Shown here: piece by piece, positions 1 through 6,541 of the stretch | Position numbering within the stretch: position 1 is the first letter of the stretch | How the letters are laid out: each line of letters starts with the position of its first letter | From: Rhodocyclaceae bacterium | Lineage (GTDB): Bacteria; Pseudomonadota; Gammaproteobacteria; Burkholderiales; Rhodocyclaceae | Length of the DNA stretch: 7,800 bases | Assembly (NCBI GenBank): GCA_013821865.1 | Contig: PNJM01000123.1 | Span: 1 to 7,800, forward strand | Direction of reading: 5' to 3' | Made by a program: the position numbers and the translations under genes | Notes under the pieces: model-generated | The model's database searches: none | What the model saw: the letters and a program-made list of their open reading frames with translations, nothing else | What the model was told of the DNA's origin: nothing

Positions 1-1014
1 GGCGTGTTCCTCGGCTACGATTTCCATCAGGGCAACATTGTGGGAACGCACGGGGGTGCGTTGGGCCCCCAGCTCATCGAGATCAACACCAACGCCGGCG
101 GGGCCCTGCTCAATGCGGCCCTGGCGCAGGCGCAGCAGGCCTGCTGCGCGGAAGCGGAGGCGATTCTGCCCGGCCGGCACCATGCGGAGACGCTGGAGCG
201 GGACTTTCTCGGCATGTTCCTGGCCGAATGGCGCGCCGAGCGCGGCGAGGCCGCCTTGGAGCGCATCGCCATCGTCGACGAGCATCCGCCGGAGCAGTAT
301 CTCTATCCCGAATTCATCCTGTTCCGGAAGCTGTTCGAGCGGCACGGATTCACGGCCGTGATCGCCGACCCGGCGGAACTGCGCTTCGTGGGCGGCGCGC
401 TCAGCCACGGCGGGCAGCGCATCGACCTGGTCTACAACCGCCTCACCGATTTCGGCCTCGAAGCGCCGGCGAACGCGGCCTTGCGCGAAGCTTATCTGGC
501 CGGCGCCGTCGTGCTGACGCCGCATCCGCGGGCCCATGCGCTGTATGCCGACAAGCGCAACCTGGCGCTGCTCACCGACGGGAATGTCCTGCGCGACCTC
601 GGCGTCGACGCGGCGACGCGGGCGATCCTGCTCGGCGGCATTCCGCGCACCGAGATCGTGCGGCGCGAGGACGGGGAATCGCTGTGGCAGCGCCGAAAGC
701 AGCTTTTCTTCAAGCCGGCGGCGGGCTACGGCAGCAAGGCGGCCTACCGCGGCGACAAGCTGACCCGGCGCGTGTTCGAGGAGGTGCTGGAAGGCGGCTA
801 CGTGGCGCAGGCGCTGGTGCCGCCCTCGGAGCGGCGCATCGGGGCGGGGGAGGAGACGGTCGGCCTCAAGCTGGATCTGCGCAACTACGTCTATCGCGGG
901 GAGGTCCAGCTCGTCACGGCGCGGCTCTACCAGGGGCAGACGACCAATTTCCGCACGCCGGGCGGCGGCTTCGCGCCGGTGCTGACGGTGCCGTGCATTG
1001 AAGGGGCTTCATGA
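1..1014 (+). CDS. Circularly permuted ATP-grasp-like protein, 5' end missing
   Basis: The frame is open from the first base, so the true start lies upstream; the GTG at position 4 is only an internal codon. At least 336 residues are present (numbered from that GTG). The order of motifs resembles circularly permuted ATP-grasp proteins of the glutathionylspermidine-synthase type: EINTNAGG at 27-33, DLVYNRLTDF at 141-150, ADKRNLALL at 182-190, a probable nucleotide-binding lysine in FFKPAAGYGS (235-244), VAQALVPPSE at 267-276, and a C-terminal strand set DLRNYVYRGEV (291-301) followed by TTNFRTPGGGFAPV (313-326), where acidic and Asn residues would bind Mg-ATP. Such enzymes usually join a carboxylate to an amine or thiol using ATP; the substrate here is unknown. 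The stop codon overlaps the mobB start (ATGA), so the two are probably translationally coupled. The family call rests on motif resemblance by eye. It is not a recognised Mo-cofactor gene. Confidence 0.72.
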   Translation, partial: GVFLGYDFHQGNIVGTHGGALGPQLIEINTNAGGALLNAALAQAQQACCAEAEAILPGRHHAETLERDFLGMFLAEWRAERGEAALERIAIVDEHPPEQYLYPEFILFRKLFERHGFTAVIADPAELRFVGGALSHGGQRIDLVYNRLTDFGLEAPANAALREAYLAGAVVLTPHPRAHALYADKRNLALLTDGNVLRDLGVDAATRAILLGGIPRTEIVRREDGESLWQRRKQLFFKPAAGYGSKAAYRGDKLTRRVFEEVLEGGYVAQALVPPSERRIGAGEETVGLKLDLRNYVYRGEVQLVTARLYQGQTTNFRTPGGGFAPVLTVPCIEGAS

Positions 1015-1511
1015 AAGTATTCGGCTTCGCCGGCTATTCCGGCTCGGGCAAGACCACGCTGATCGAGCAGCTCATCCCGCGCTTCGTCATGGAAGGCCTG
1101 AAGGTGTCGCTCATCAAGCATGCCCACCACGGCTTCGACATCGACCGGCCGGGCAAGGATTCCTTTCGCCACCGCGAGGCCGGCTGCAGCGAGGTGCTGC
1201 TCAGTTCCGACCAGCGCTGGGTGCTGATGCACGAGTTGCGCGGCGGGCCGGAACCGACGCTGGAGGAACAGATCAAAATGCTGTCGCCCTGCGACCTGGC
1301 CCTGGTGGAGGGCTACAAGACGAACGAGCTCATTCCCAAGCTCGAGGTATACCGGCCCTCGCACGGCAAGCCGCCGATCCATACCGAGCATCCGAACATC
1401 GTCGCCGTGGCGAGCGACGCGCCGGTGGCGACGACGCTGCCGGTGCTGGACATCAACAATCCTGACGCGATCGCGGAATTCATCATGCGCTATCTGGAAC
1501 TCAGGCAATGA
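1011..1511 (+). CDS. mobB: Molybdopterin-guanine dinucleotide biosynthesis protein MobB
   Basis: A 166-residue P-loop GTPase-like protein of normal MobB length. It helps MobA attach GMP to molybdopterin to make the MGD cofactor in the cytoplasm; in E. coli it is helpful but not essential. The Walker A loop is GYSGSGKT at residues 8-15. The family-typical KHAHHGFDID follows at 36-45, SFRHREAG at 51-58 and LVEGYK at 98-103. The ATG at 1011 is preceded by AAGGGG (1001-1006), a fair Shine-Dalgarno sequence with a 4-base spacer, and overlaps the stop of the preceding gene by ATGA. Its own stop overlaps the moeA start in the same way. mobA, its usual partner, is not visible. No key residue appears to be missing. 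Confidence 0.95.
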   Translation: MKVFGFAGYSGSGKTTLIEQLIPRFVMEGLKVSLIKHAHHGFDIDRPGKDSFRHREAGCSEVLLSSDQRWVLMHELRGGPEPTLEEQIKMLSPCDLALVEGYKTNELIPKLEVYRPSHGKPPIHTEHPNIVAVASDAPVATTLPVLDINNPDAIAEFIMRYLELRQ

Positions 1512-2737
1512 AGAAAGGCATGCTTTCCTTCGACGAGGCGCTGGCGCAACTGCTCGCCGGGGCGCGCCCCGCGAGTGACATCGAGCAGGTCGACACCATC
1601 GCCGCCTGCGGCCGGGTGCTGGCCGCGGCGCAGCACAGTGCCCTCGAGGTGCCGCCGCTGGACAACTCCGGCATGGACGGCTATGCGGTCAACCGCGCCG
1701 ACGTGCCCGCGGCCGGCGTCGTGCTGCCCGTCTCGCAGCGCATTCCGGCAGGCAGCGTCGGCACGCCGCTCAGGCGCGGCACGGCGGCGCGCATCTTCAC
1801 CGGCGCGCCGGTGCCGCCGGGCGCCGACGCGGTGGTCATGCAGGAACTGTGCGCCCATGAAGGCGAAGGCGGGCAGCAGCGCGTTGCCATCAACCATGTC
1901 CCGCGCGAGGGCGAGAACATCCGCCGCGCCGGAGAGGACATCCGCCGCGGCGCCGAGATCCTCGCCGCGGGCACGCGCCTGAAGCCGCAGGAGACCGGCC
2001 TCGCCGCTTCGGTCGGACTGGCCTGCCTGCCGGTCTTCCGCCGGCTGCGCGTCGGCGTGTTCTTCACCGGCGACGAACTGGTCATGCCGGGCGAGCCGCT
2101 GCCGGAAGGCGCCATTTTCAACTCCAACCGCTACACCCTGCGCGGGCTGCTGGAACTGCTCGGCTGCGAAGTGCGCGATCTCGGCATCGTGCCCGACCGG
2201 CTCGATGCCACGCGCGCCGTGCTGCGCGAAGCGGCCGCGGGCAATGACCTCATCGTCACCAGCGGCGGCGTTTCGGTGGGGGAGGAGGATCACGTCAAGC
2301 CGGCGGTGGAGGCGGAGGGCGAATTGAGCCTGTGGAAGATCGCCATCAAGCCGGGCAAGCCGCTCGCCTTCGGCCGCGTCGGCAGGGGTGAAAAAGCGGC
2401 GGCGTTCATCGGCCTGCCGGGCAACCCCGTGTCGAGCTTCGTCACCTTCGTCATGCTGGTGCGCCCCTTCATCCTGCGCGCGCAGGGGGCGGCCCGGACG
2501 GCGCCGCGCGGCCTGATGATGCGCGCCGACTTCGACTGGCCGAAGCCCGATCCGCGCCGCGAGTTCCTGCGCGCCCGCATCGGCGCCGGGGGCGGGCTGG
2601 AGATATTCCCCAACCAGAGCGCGGCGGTGCTCACTTCCACGGCATGGGCCGACGGCCTGATCGACAACCCGGCGGGGCAGGCGATACGGCGCGGCGACCT
2701 GGTGCGCTTCATCCCTTTCAGCGAGTTGTTATACTGA
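1508..2737 (+). CDS. moeA: Molybdopterin molybdenumtransferase MoeA
   Basis: A 409-residue protein, full length for MoeA, which inserts molybdate into adenylylated molybdopterin to give the active Mo-cofactor. Visible family motifs in order are DNSGMDGYAV (52-61), RIFTGAPVPPGADAVV (95-110), the linker REGENIRRAGED (133-144), FFTGDELV (185-192) with the conserved Asp-Glu, the MogA-like core TSGGVSVGEEDHV (251-263), PGKPLAFG (282-289) and GLPGNPVSS (302-310). The C-terminal beta domain IV runs from about 330 to the end. The ATG at 1508 overlaps the mobB stop (ATGA). The local ribosome site is weak (CAGG close to the start), which fits coupled translation. The last codons, GAG TTG TTA TAC, are AT-rich for this gene. 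The residue before MDGYA is Gly where Ala is common, probably neutral. Confidence 0.97.
   Translation: MKKGMLSFDEALAQLLAGARPASDIEQVDTIAACGRVLAAAQHSALEVPPLDNSGMDGYAVNRADVPAAGVVLPVSQRIPAGSVGTPLRRGTAARIFTGAPVPPGADAVVMQELCAHEGEGGQQRVAINHVPREGENIRRAGEDIRRGAEILAAGTRLKPQETGLAASVGLACLPVFRRLRVGVFFTGDELVMPGEPLPEGAIFNSNRYTLRGLLELLGCEVRDLGIVPDRLDATRAVLREAAAGNDLIVTSGGVSVGEEDHVKPAVEAEGELSLWKIAIKPGKPLAFGRVGRGEKAAAFIGLPGNPVSSFVTFVMLVRPFILRAQGAARTAPRGLMMRADFDWPKPDPRREFLRARIGAGGGLEIFPNQSAAVLTSTAWADGLIDNPAGQAIRRGDLVRFIPFSELLY
2708..2735 (+). promoter_or_regulatory. Possible internal promoter before moaD
   Basis: TATACT at 2730-2735 matches the sigma-70 -10 consensus at five of six bases. A poor -35 candidate, TTCATC, lies 16 bases upstream at 2708-2713. 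The predicted start of transcription would fall near the moaD ATG at 2742, giving a leaderless or nearly leaderless message. The sequence lies inside the last codons of moeA, where the very AT-rich TTG TTA TAC stands out. No good Shine-Dalgarno sequence precedes moaD. This is a weak candidate. Confidence 0.2.
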
Positions 2738-2741
2738 TTCT

Positions 2742-2996
2742 ATGAGCGTCAGGATTCTTTATTTCGCCAGCCTGCGCGAAGCCCTCGGGCAAGCGTCGGA
2801 GAATATCGCCCTGCCGGCGCAGGTGGCCAACGTCGGCCAGCTGCAGGCCCATCTGGCGGCGCGCGGGGAGACGTGGGAGGCGCTGAGCAAAACGAAGAAC
2901 CTGCGCGTCGCGGTCAACCAGCAGATGGCGGCGATGGATGCGCCGCTGAAGGACGGCGACGAGGTGGCCTTCTTTCCGCCGGTAACGGGTGGGTGA
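2742..2996 (+). CDS. moaD: Molybdopterin synthase sulfur carrier subunit MoaD
   Basis: An 84-residue ubiquitin-fold sulfur carrier, close to the usual length of about 81. Its C-terminal Gly-Gly (VTGG, 81-84) is adenylylated by MoeB and converted to the thiocarboxylate. That group then inserts into the MoaE active site to supply the dithiolene sulfurs of molybdopterin. The N-terminal strand VRILYFASLREALG (3-16), the AVNQ segment (57-60) and the C-terminal DGDEVAFFPPVTGG (71-84) are typical. It starts 4 bases after the moeA stop and ends 1 base before the moaE ATG, so the two subunits of the synthase are made together. The ribosome site is not obvious. Confidence 0.96.
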   Translation: MSVRILYFASLREALGQASENIALPAQVANVGQLQAHLAARGETWEALSKTKNLRVAVNQQMAAMDAPLKDGDEVAFFPPVTGG

Positions 2997-2997
2997 G

Positions 2998-3450
2998 ATG
3001 ACGGTTCGCGTGCAGGCCGGGGACTTCGACATCGGTGCCGAGATCGCCGCGCTGACCCGCGGCAACGCGAAGGCCGGCGCCGTGGCGAGCTTCGTCGGCC
3101 TGGTGCGGGACACGAACGAAGGCGCCGGCGTGGCGGAGATGAGCCTCGAGCACTATCCCGGCATGACCGAGAAATCGCTGGAAGCCATCGTCGGGGAGGC
3201 GCGCGGCCGCTGGGACATCATGGACGCACTGGTGATCCACCGCATCGGCCCGCTGCGACCCGGCGACACCATCGTCCTGGTGGCCGTGGTCGGCGCGCAT
3301 CGCGGCGAGGCCTTCGCCGCCTGCGAATTCATCATGGACTACCTGAAGACACGGGCGCCTTTCTGGAAGAAGGAAAAGACACCGGAAGGCGAGCGCTGGG
3401 TCGACGCGCGCGAGTCGGACGACGAAGCGGCGGAACGGTGGAAGAACTGA
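2998..3450 (+). CDS. moaE: Molybdopterin synthase catalytic subunit MoaE
   Basis: The catalytic subunit of molybdopterin synthase converts precursor Z (cyclic pyranopterin monophosphate) to molybdopterin, using sulfur from MoaD. With the ATG at 2998 it has 150 residues, the same length as E. coli MoaE, and begins one base after the moaD stop. A GTG at 2989 would add only three residues and overlap moaD, so it was not chosen. Visible motifs are SFVGLVRD (31-38), LEHYPGMTEK (50-59), the VIHRIGPLRPGD stretch (79-90), AHRGEAF (100-106) and DYLKTRAPFWKKE (114-126). K117 and K124 correspond to the two active-site lysines known in E. coli (K119 and K126). The C-terminal RWVDARESD (133-141) is also typical. 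It is the last gene of the rightward block. Confidence 0.97.
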   Translation: MTVRVQAGDFDIGAEIAALTRGNAKAGAVASFVGLVRDTNEGAGVAEMSLEHYPGMTEKSLEAIVGEARGRWDIMDALVIHRIGPLRPGDTIVLVAVVGAHRGEAFAACEFIMDYLKTRAPFWKKEKTPEGERWVDARESDDEAAERWKN

Positions 3451-3482
3451 GGGGCGGATTTCCCCTCACGCTTCGCCCCTCA
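3448..3482. terminator. Probable bidirectional terminator between moaE and the phasin gene
   Basis: TGAGGGGCG at 3448-3456 pairs perfectly with CGCCCCTCA at 3474-3482. The left arm contains the moaE stop codon and the right arm contains the phasin stop codon on the other strand. The left arm can alternatively pair as TGAGGGG (3448-3454) with CCCCTCA (3462-3468), giving a 7-bp stem with a 7-base loop. Neither side is followed by a clear T-run, so efficient intrinsic termination is not certain. The convergent position is the strongest argument for the role. Confidence 0.55.
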
Positions 3483-4022
3483 CTCCACCTTGATGCTCTT
3501 GCCCTTGCCCTTGTCCTTGTCCTGGCCGGCCAGCCCGCCCATGCCGGCAAACGCGGCGGACGAGGCCTTGGCGATCTGGTCGAAGGCGTTCTTGGCGGTA
3601 TCGAAGGCCTGCTGCATCGAGGCCATGGCGTTCTGATTGCCGCCCGGGAAGCCGCTCACGCCCATCATCTTCTGGAACGCCTCCATCATTTCCTGGCTGG
3701 AACCGGCCAGCTGCTGTCCGAGCATGCTGTTGAACTCGGCCTGGGCTTCCGCACTGATCTCGCCGATCCGGCGCGCCGCCTCGATCATCTTCTGCGTGGT
3801 CTCCTGCGCGAACTGGGTGCGCAATGCCAGCGCCGCCTGCGGGTCTTTGGCCTCGGTGAGCGCCTTGGCGTTCTTCACGCTCTCCTCGAACAGGGAGCGC
3901 GCGATTTCCACCTGAAGTTCCATGATGCGCTTGGAGTTGTCGAGCGATATCTGCGCCAGCCGCGTGGCGGCGTCGATGCTCTTCTTGTGCAGTTCCGTGA
4001 ATTGCTCGGTTGGCTTGCTCAT
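3480..4022 (-). CDS. phaP: Phasin family protein
   Basis: A 180-residue protein, almost entirely alpha-helical by composition and free of membrane segments, typical in size for a proteobacterial phasin. Phasins coat polyhydroxyalkanoate granules and control their size and number; some act mainly as stress or chaperone-like proteins. The N-terminal half is an amphipathic helix series (about 5-110), including the segments DNSKRIMELQVEIARSLFEE (28-47) and AEAQAEFNSMLGQQLA (91-106). A more flexible Gly/Asn part follows (121-131), then a second helix (about 134-160). The tail is rich in Lys, Asp and Gly (168-175) and encoded by a hexanucleotide repeat. The ATG at 4022 has a strong AGGAGG 5 bases upstream. 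It is the last gene of the leftward block, 53 bases after the CoA-transferase stop. No polymerase (phaC) or reductase named for PHA lies in view, so a role at granules is inferred from family. Confidence 0.88.
   Translation of the reverse strand: MSKPTEQFTELHKKSIDAATRLAQISLDNSKRIMELQVEIARSLFEESVKNAKALTEAKDPQAALALRTQFAQETTQKMIEAARRIGEISAEAQAEFNSMLGQQLAGSSQEMMEAFQKMMGVSGFPGGNQNAMASMQQAFDTAKNAFDQIAKASSAAFAGMGGLAGQDKDKGKGKSIKVE
3498..3521. repeat. Four tandem hexanucleotides in the phasin 3' end
   Basis: On the + strand the repeat units are CTTGCC, CTTGCC, CTTGTC and CTTGTC. On the coding strand they read as two GACAAG and two GGCAAG units, encoding Asp-Lys-Asp-Lys-Gly-Lys-Gly-Lys. The copies keep the reading frame, so gain or loss of units would only lengthen or shorten the charged tail. 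Confidence 0.85.
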
Positions 4023-4027
4023 GGCTC

Positions 4028-4033
4028 CCTCCT
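4028..4033 (-). promoter_or_regulatory. Strong ribosome binding site of the phasin gene
   Basis: The - strand reads AGGAGG five bases before the ATG at 4022. It is a perfect Shine-Dalgarno core, clearly better than those of the other genes here, and it fixes the phasin start. It fits the high expression expected of a granule-coat protein. Confidence 0.8.
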
Positions 4034-4046
4034 GACATTGGCCTGA

Positions 4047-4096
4047 AAATCGGCGCAGAGGATGTGCACCGGACGCTACTTATCATGCGCCGATTT
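4047..4096. repeat. 11-bp perfect inverted repeat around the CoA-transferase stop codon
   Basis: AAATCGGCGCA at 4047-4057 is the exact reverse complement of TGCGCCGATTT at 4086-4096, with 28 bases between them. The right arm lies in the last codons of the CoA-transferase gene. The left arm lies in the leader of the phasin gene. On the - strand the distal arm ends in ATTTT, which could act as a weak terminator or an RNA stability hairpin between the two genes. A two-site protein operator is the other option. Confidence 0.6.
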
Positions 4097-5704
4097 GGGC
4101 GGGTTGAAAAGCCGGTGTTGCTCGACGCCTAAAACCTGGCGCAGGCCCATCGGCTCGTCGCGGAAGATCCGCTTGTCCATGATACGGGGCGTGACGCGCA
4201 TGACCGGCGGGAAATCCATATGGGCGAGAACATCCCGCTCAAGATCGATGCCCGGCGCGATCTCCGTCAGTTCGAGCCCGTCCGGCCCGAGGCGGAAGAC
4301 GCAGCGCTCGGTCACGTAGAGTACAGGCTGGCCGCGCTGCACGGCATAGCCGCCGCTGAAGCTGCGATGCTCGACATCCCGAACGAATTTGCGCGACCGG
4401 CCTTCCACAAGAATGCGCAGCCGGCCGTCGGTGACGGCGATCTCCAGCCCGCCGGCAGTGAAGGTGCCAACGAAAACCACCTTGCGGGCCGATTGCGAGA
4501 TGTTGATGAAACCACCGGCGCCGGCCAGCCTGGGCCCGAACTTGCTGACATTCAGATTGCCCTGGCGGTCGGCCTGGGCCAGGCCGAGAAAGGCAATGTC
4601 CAGCCCGCCACCGTCGTAGAAGTCGAATTGATAGGGCTGGTCGATGACGGCCTCGGTATTGGTGGCCGCACCGAAGTTCAGGTCTCCGGCCGGCATGCCG
4701 CCGATCACGCCGGGTTCGGCGGTGAGCGTCATGCGGTCGAGGACTTTCTCCTCGTTGGCGATATTGGCGACGCCTTCCGGCATGCCTATGCCGAGATTGA
4801 CCACGCTGTCCGGCGCCAGCTCGAATGCGGCGCGGCGCGCGATGATCTTGCGCTCCGTGAGCGGCATTGGCGGGATGCTTTCCATCGGAACCCGGATCTC
4901 GCCTGAGAAGGCCGGGTCGTAGGCGACGGCGAAGGTCTGCATATGGTGCTCCGGCTTTTCCGCCACCACCACGCAGTTCACCAGCACGCCGGGAATCTTC
5001 ACCTGACGCGGATTGAGCGTGCCGCGTTCGGCGATGCGCTCGACTTGCACGATGACGATACCGCCGGAGTTGTGCGCAGCCATGGCAATGGCCAGCGCTT
5101 CCAGCGTCAGCGCCTCTTTCTCCATGGTGACGTTGCCGGCCATATCGGCCGTGGTGCCGCGCAGGATGGCAACGTCGATGGGCAGTGCCTTGTAGAAGAG
5201 GTACTCGCGGCCGCCTACCGTCATCGGCTCGATGATCTCTTCCACTGTCCGCGCATTGAGCCTGCCGCCGCCGTGGCGGGGGTCGACGAAGGTGCCGAGG
5301 CCGATCGAGGACAGATGGCCGGGCTTGCCGGCGGCAATATCGCGGAACAGGTGGCTGATGACGCCTTGCGGCAGGTTGTAGGCCTCGATCAGGTTGTCTG
5401 CCGCCAGTTTCTGCAGCTGCGGCACCAGCCCCCAGTGGCCGCCGATGACGCGGCGCACCAGTCCTGCGTGGCCGAGATGATTGAGGCCGCGGCGCTGGCC
5501 GTCGCCCTGGCCGGCAGCGTAAACCAGCGTCAGGTCGCGTGGGCCGGCACCGGAGAGAAAGCGCTCCTCCAGCGCCACGGCGATGCCCTCGGCGAAGCCG
5601 ATGCCGACGAAACCGGCCGTGGCCACGGTGGCGCCGTTGCGGATCAGGTGCACGGCCTCGGCGGCCGTGGCTATTTTTCCCGTGCGGCGGGTCGGCTCGC
5701 GCAT
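4076..5704 (-). CDS. Family I CoA-transferase with fused alpha and beta subunits (acetate/3-ketoacid type)
   Basis: A 542-residue cytoplasmic enzyme resembling acetate CoA-transferase YdiF and the succinyl-CoA:3-ketoacid transferases. It would move CoA from a donor thioester (for example acetyl- or succinyl-CoA) to a carboxylic acid. The N-terminal alpha-type domain starts with [20 protein letters not shown] (13-32) and continues to about residue 275. The beta-type domain begins near [15 protein letters not shown] (282-296) and [14 protein letters not shown] (303-316). Glu330 in [10 protein letters not shown] (327-336) is the expected catalytic glutamate that carries CoA as a glutamyl thioester. 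[10 protein letters not shown] (395-404) matches the conserved Gly-rich oxyanion loop. Length fits the fused form, so nothing is missing. The ATG at 5704 lies 4 bases after the SDR stop, implying one transcript. The acid substrate cannot be told from sequence; acetoacetate or another short or aromatic acid are options. Confidence 0.92.
   Translation of the reverse strand: MREPTRRTGKIATAAEAVHLIRNGATVATAGFVGIGFAEGIAVALEERFLSGAGPRDLTLVYAAGQGDGQRRGLNHLGHAGLVRRVIGGHWGLVPQLQKLAADNLIEAYNLPQGVISHLFRDIAAGKPGHLSSIGLGTFVDPRHGGGRLNARTVEEIIEPMTVGGREYLFYKALPIDVAILRGTTADMAGNVTMEKEALTLEALAIAMAAHNSGGIVIVQVERIAERGTLNPRQVKIPGVLVNCVVVAEKPEHHMQTFAVAYDPAFSGEIRVPMESIPPMPLTERKIIARRAAFELAPDSVVNLGIGMPEGVANIANEEKVLDRMTLTAEPGVIGGMPAGDLNFGAATNTEAVIDQPYQFDFYDGGGLDIAFLGLAQADRQGNLNVSKFGPRLAGAGGFINISQSARKVVFVGTFTAGGLEIAVTDGRLRILVEGRSRKFVRDVEHRSFSGGYAVQRGQPVLYVTERCVFRLGPDGLELTEIAPGIDLERDVLAHMDFPPVMRVTPRIMDKRIFRDEPMGLRQVLGVEQHRLFNPPKSAHDK
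4079..4108 (-). promoter_or_regulatory. Weak candidate promoter for the phasin gene
   Basis: On the - strand, TTCAAC (4108-4103) and GATAAG (4084-4079) are 18 bases apart and match the -35 and -10 consensus at three and four of six positions. Transcription would start near 4072, about 50 bases before the phasin ATG. One arm of the inverted repeat falls between the two boxes. The match is poor and could be chance. Confidence 0.18.
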
Positions 5705-5708
5705 GCCG

Positions 5709-6509
5709 CTACAGCGTGGCGCCGCCCGAGACTTCGATCACGGCGCCGTTAACGTAGCCGGCCTCGTCCGAGGCGAGAAAGGCGGCGACATTGGCGATTT
5801 CCTCGGGCTGCCCGAGGCGACCCGCCGGCACGCGGCGCACGATCTCGGCCAGCACGCTGTCCGGCATCGAGGCGAGGATCGGCGTGGCGATGAAGCCGGG
5901 GCAGATGGCGTTGGCGCGGATGCCCTTGCGGCCGAGTTCCTTGGCCCAGGTCTTCGTCATGCCGATCACGCCGGCCTTGGCGGCGGCGTAATTGGTCTGG
6001 CCGAAGTTGCCGTAAATGCCGACCACCGATGAGAGGCTGATGATCGAGCCGGAACCTTGCGCCAGCATGATGTCGACCACCGAGCGCGTGCAGTGATACA
6101 CGCCGGAGAGATTCACGGCGATGACGCGCTCCCACTGGTCGTCGCGCATGTTCTTCAGTTGCGCGTCCTGCACGATTCCGGCGTTATTCACCAGTGCATC
6201 GATGCGGCCGAAATAGGCCTTCACCGCTTCCACCATGGTCTTGACGCTCCCGCTGTCGGAGACGTCGGCGGTGAAGGCGCCGGCCAGGTTGCCCTGGCTG
6301 CGCAGCGCATCGGCCGTTTGCTGCACGGAATGACGGTCCATGTCGCACAGCGCGACCTGGGCGCCTTCCGTCGCGCACTTCCGGGCGATGGCTTCGCCGA
6401 TGCCGCGGGCCGCGCCCGTGATCAGAACGGTCTTGCCGGCGAGGCGCCTGTGGCGGTCGATTTCGCCGCGGGGGCCGGTTGTTTTTTCAAGGACGGGAAG
6501 ATGCGGCAT
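5709..6509 (-). CDS. Short-chain dehydrogenase/reductase, FabG-like
   Basis: A 266-residue classical SDR that interconverts a keto group and an alcohol with NAD(P)H. The Rossmann motif TGAARGIG is at 31-38, NNAG at 108-111, the structural Asn133 in AVNLSG, catalytic Ser161 in SLSSVVG, and Tyr174 and Lys178 in NYAAAKAG. The CPGFIATP segment (203-210) follows. Asp56 at the end of the second strand (VALCDMD) would favour NAD(H) over NADP(H), but this is a family rule, not proof. The start is supported by GGAG at 6520-6517, 7 bases upstream, and there is no later in-frame start before the Rossmann fold. About 22 residues therefore precede the first strand, longer than in usual FabG. It starts 32 bases after the transporter gene and ends 4 bases before the CoA-transferase, so its substrate is more likely a CoA ester or a free keto/hydroxy acid than an acyl-ACP. 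A 3-hydroxybutyrate dehydrogenase or acetoacetyl-CoA reductase role is possible. Confidence 0.92.
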   Translation of the reverse strand: MPHLPVLEKTTGPRGEIDRHRRLAGKTVLITGAARGIGEAIARKCATEGAQVALCDMDRHSVQQTADALRSQGNLAGAFTADVSDSGSVKTMVEAVKAYFGRIDALVNNAGIVQDAQLKNMRDDQWERVIAVNLSGVYHCTRSVVDIMLAQGSGSIISLSSVVGIYGNFGQTNYAAAKAGVIGMTKTWAKELGRKGIRANAICPGFIATPILASMPDSVLAEIVRRVPAGRLGQPEEIANVAAFLASDEAGYVNGAVIEVSGGATL

Positions 6510-6541
6510 GGCGATGCTCCGGTTGGTTGCAGAAAATGGCT

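Noticed and set aside
1490..2293. Long open frame on the - strand opposite moeA (267 residues)
   Set aside because: It mirrors the GC-rich third positions of moeA. Its composition is low-complexity (Ala, Arg, Gly, His) and it shows no family motif.
2989..3450. GTG start at 2989 for moaE
   Set aside because: It adds three residues and overlaps moaD. The ATG at 2998 gives the same 150-residue length as E. coli MoaE.
4023..4075. Riboswitch or small RNA in the gap before the phasin
   Set aside because: Only the simple inverted repeat and a Shine-Dalgarno sequence are visible. There is no conserved riboswitch core, and the gap is just 53 bases.
3466..4086. 206-residue - strand frame overlapping the phasin gene
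   Set aside because: The phasin frame has the strong ribosome site and a coherent helical protein. The alternative is Gly/Arg/Ala-rich and runs through the stop and leader of the neighbours.
4943..5752. 269-residue + strand frame opposite the CoA-transferase, and a similar one at 4220-4906
   Set aside because: The CoA-transferase on the other strand has full motifs across the same bases. The antisense frames are His/Asp/Ala-rich with no recognisable domain.
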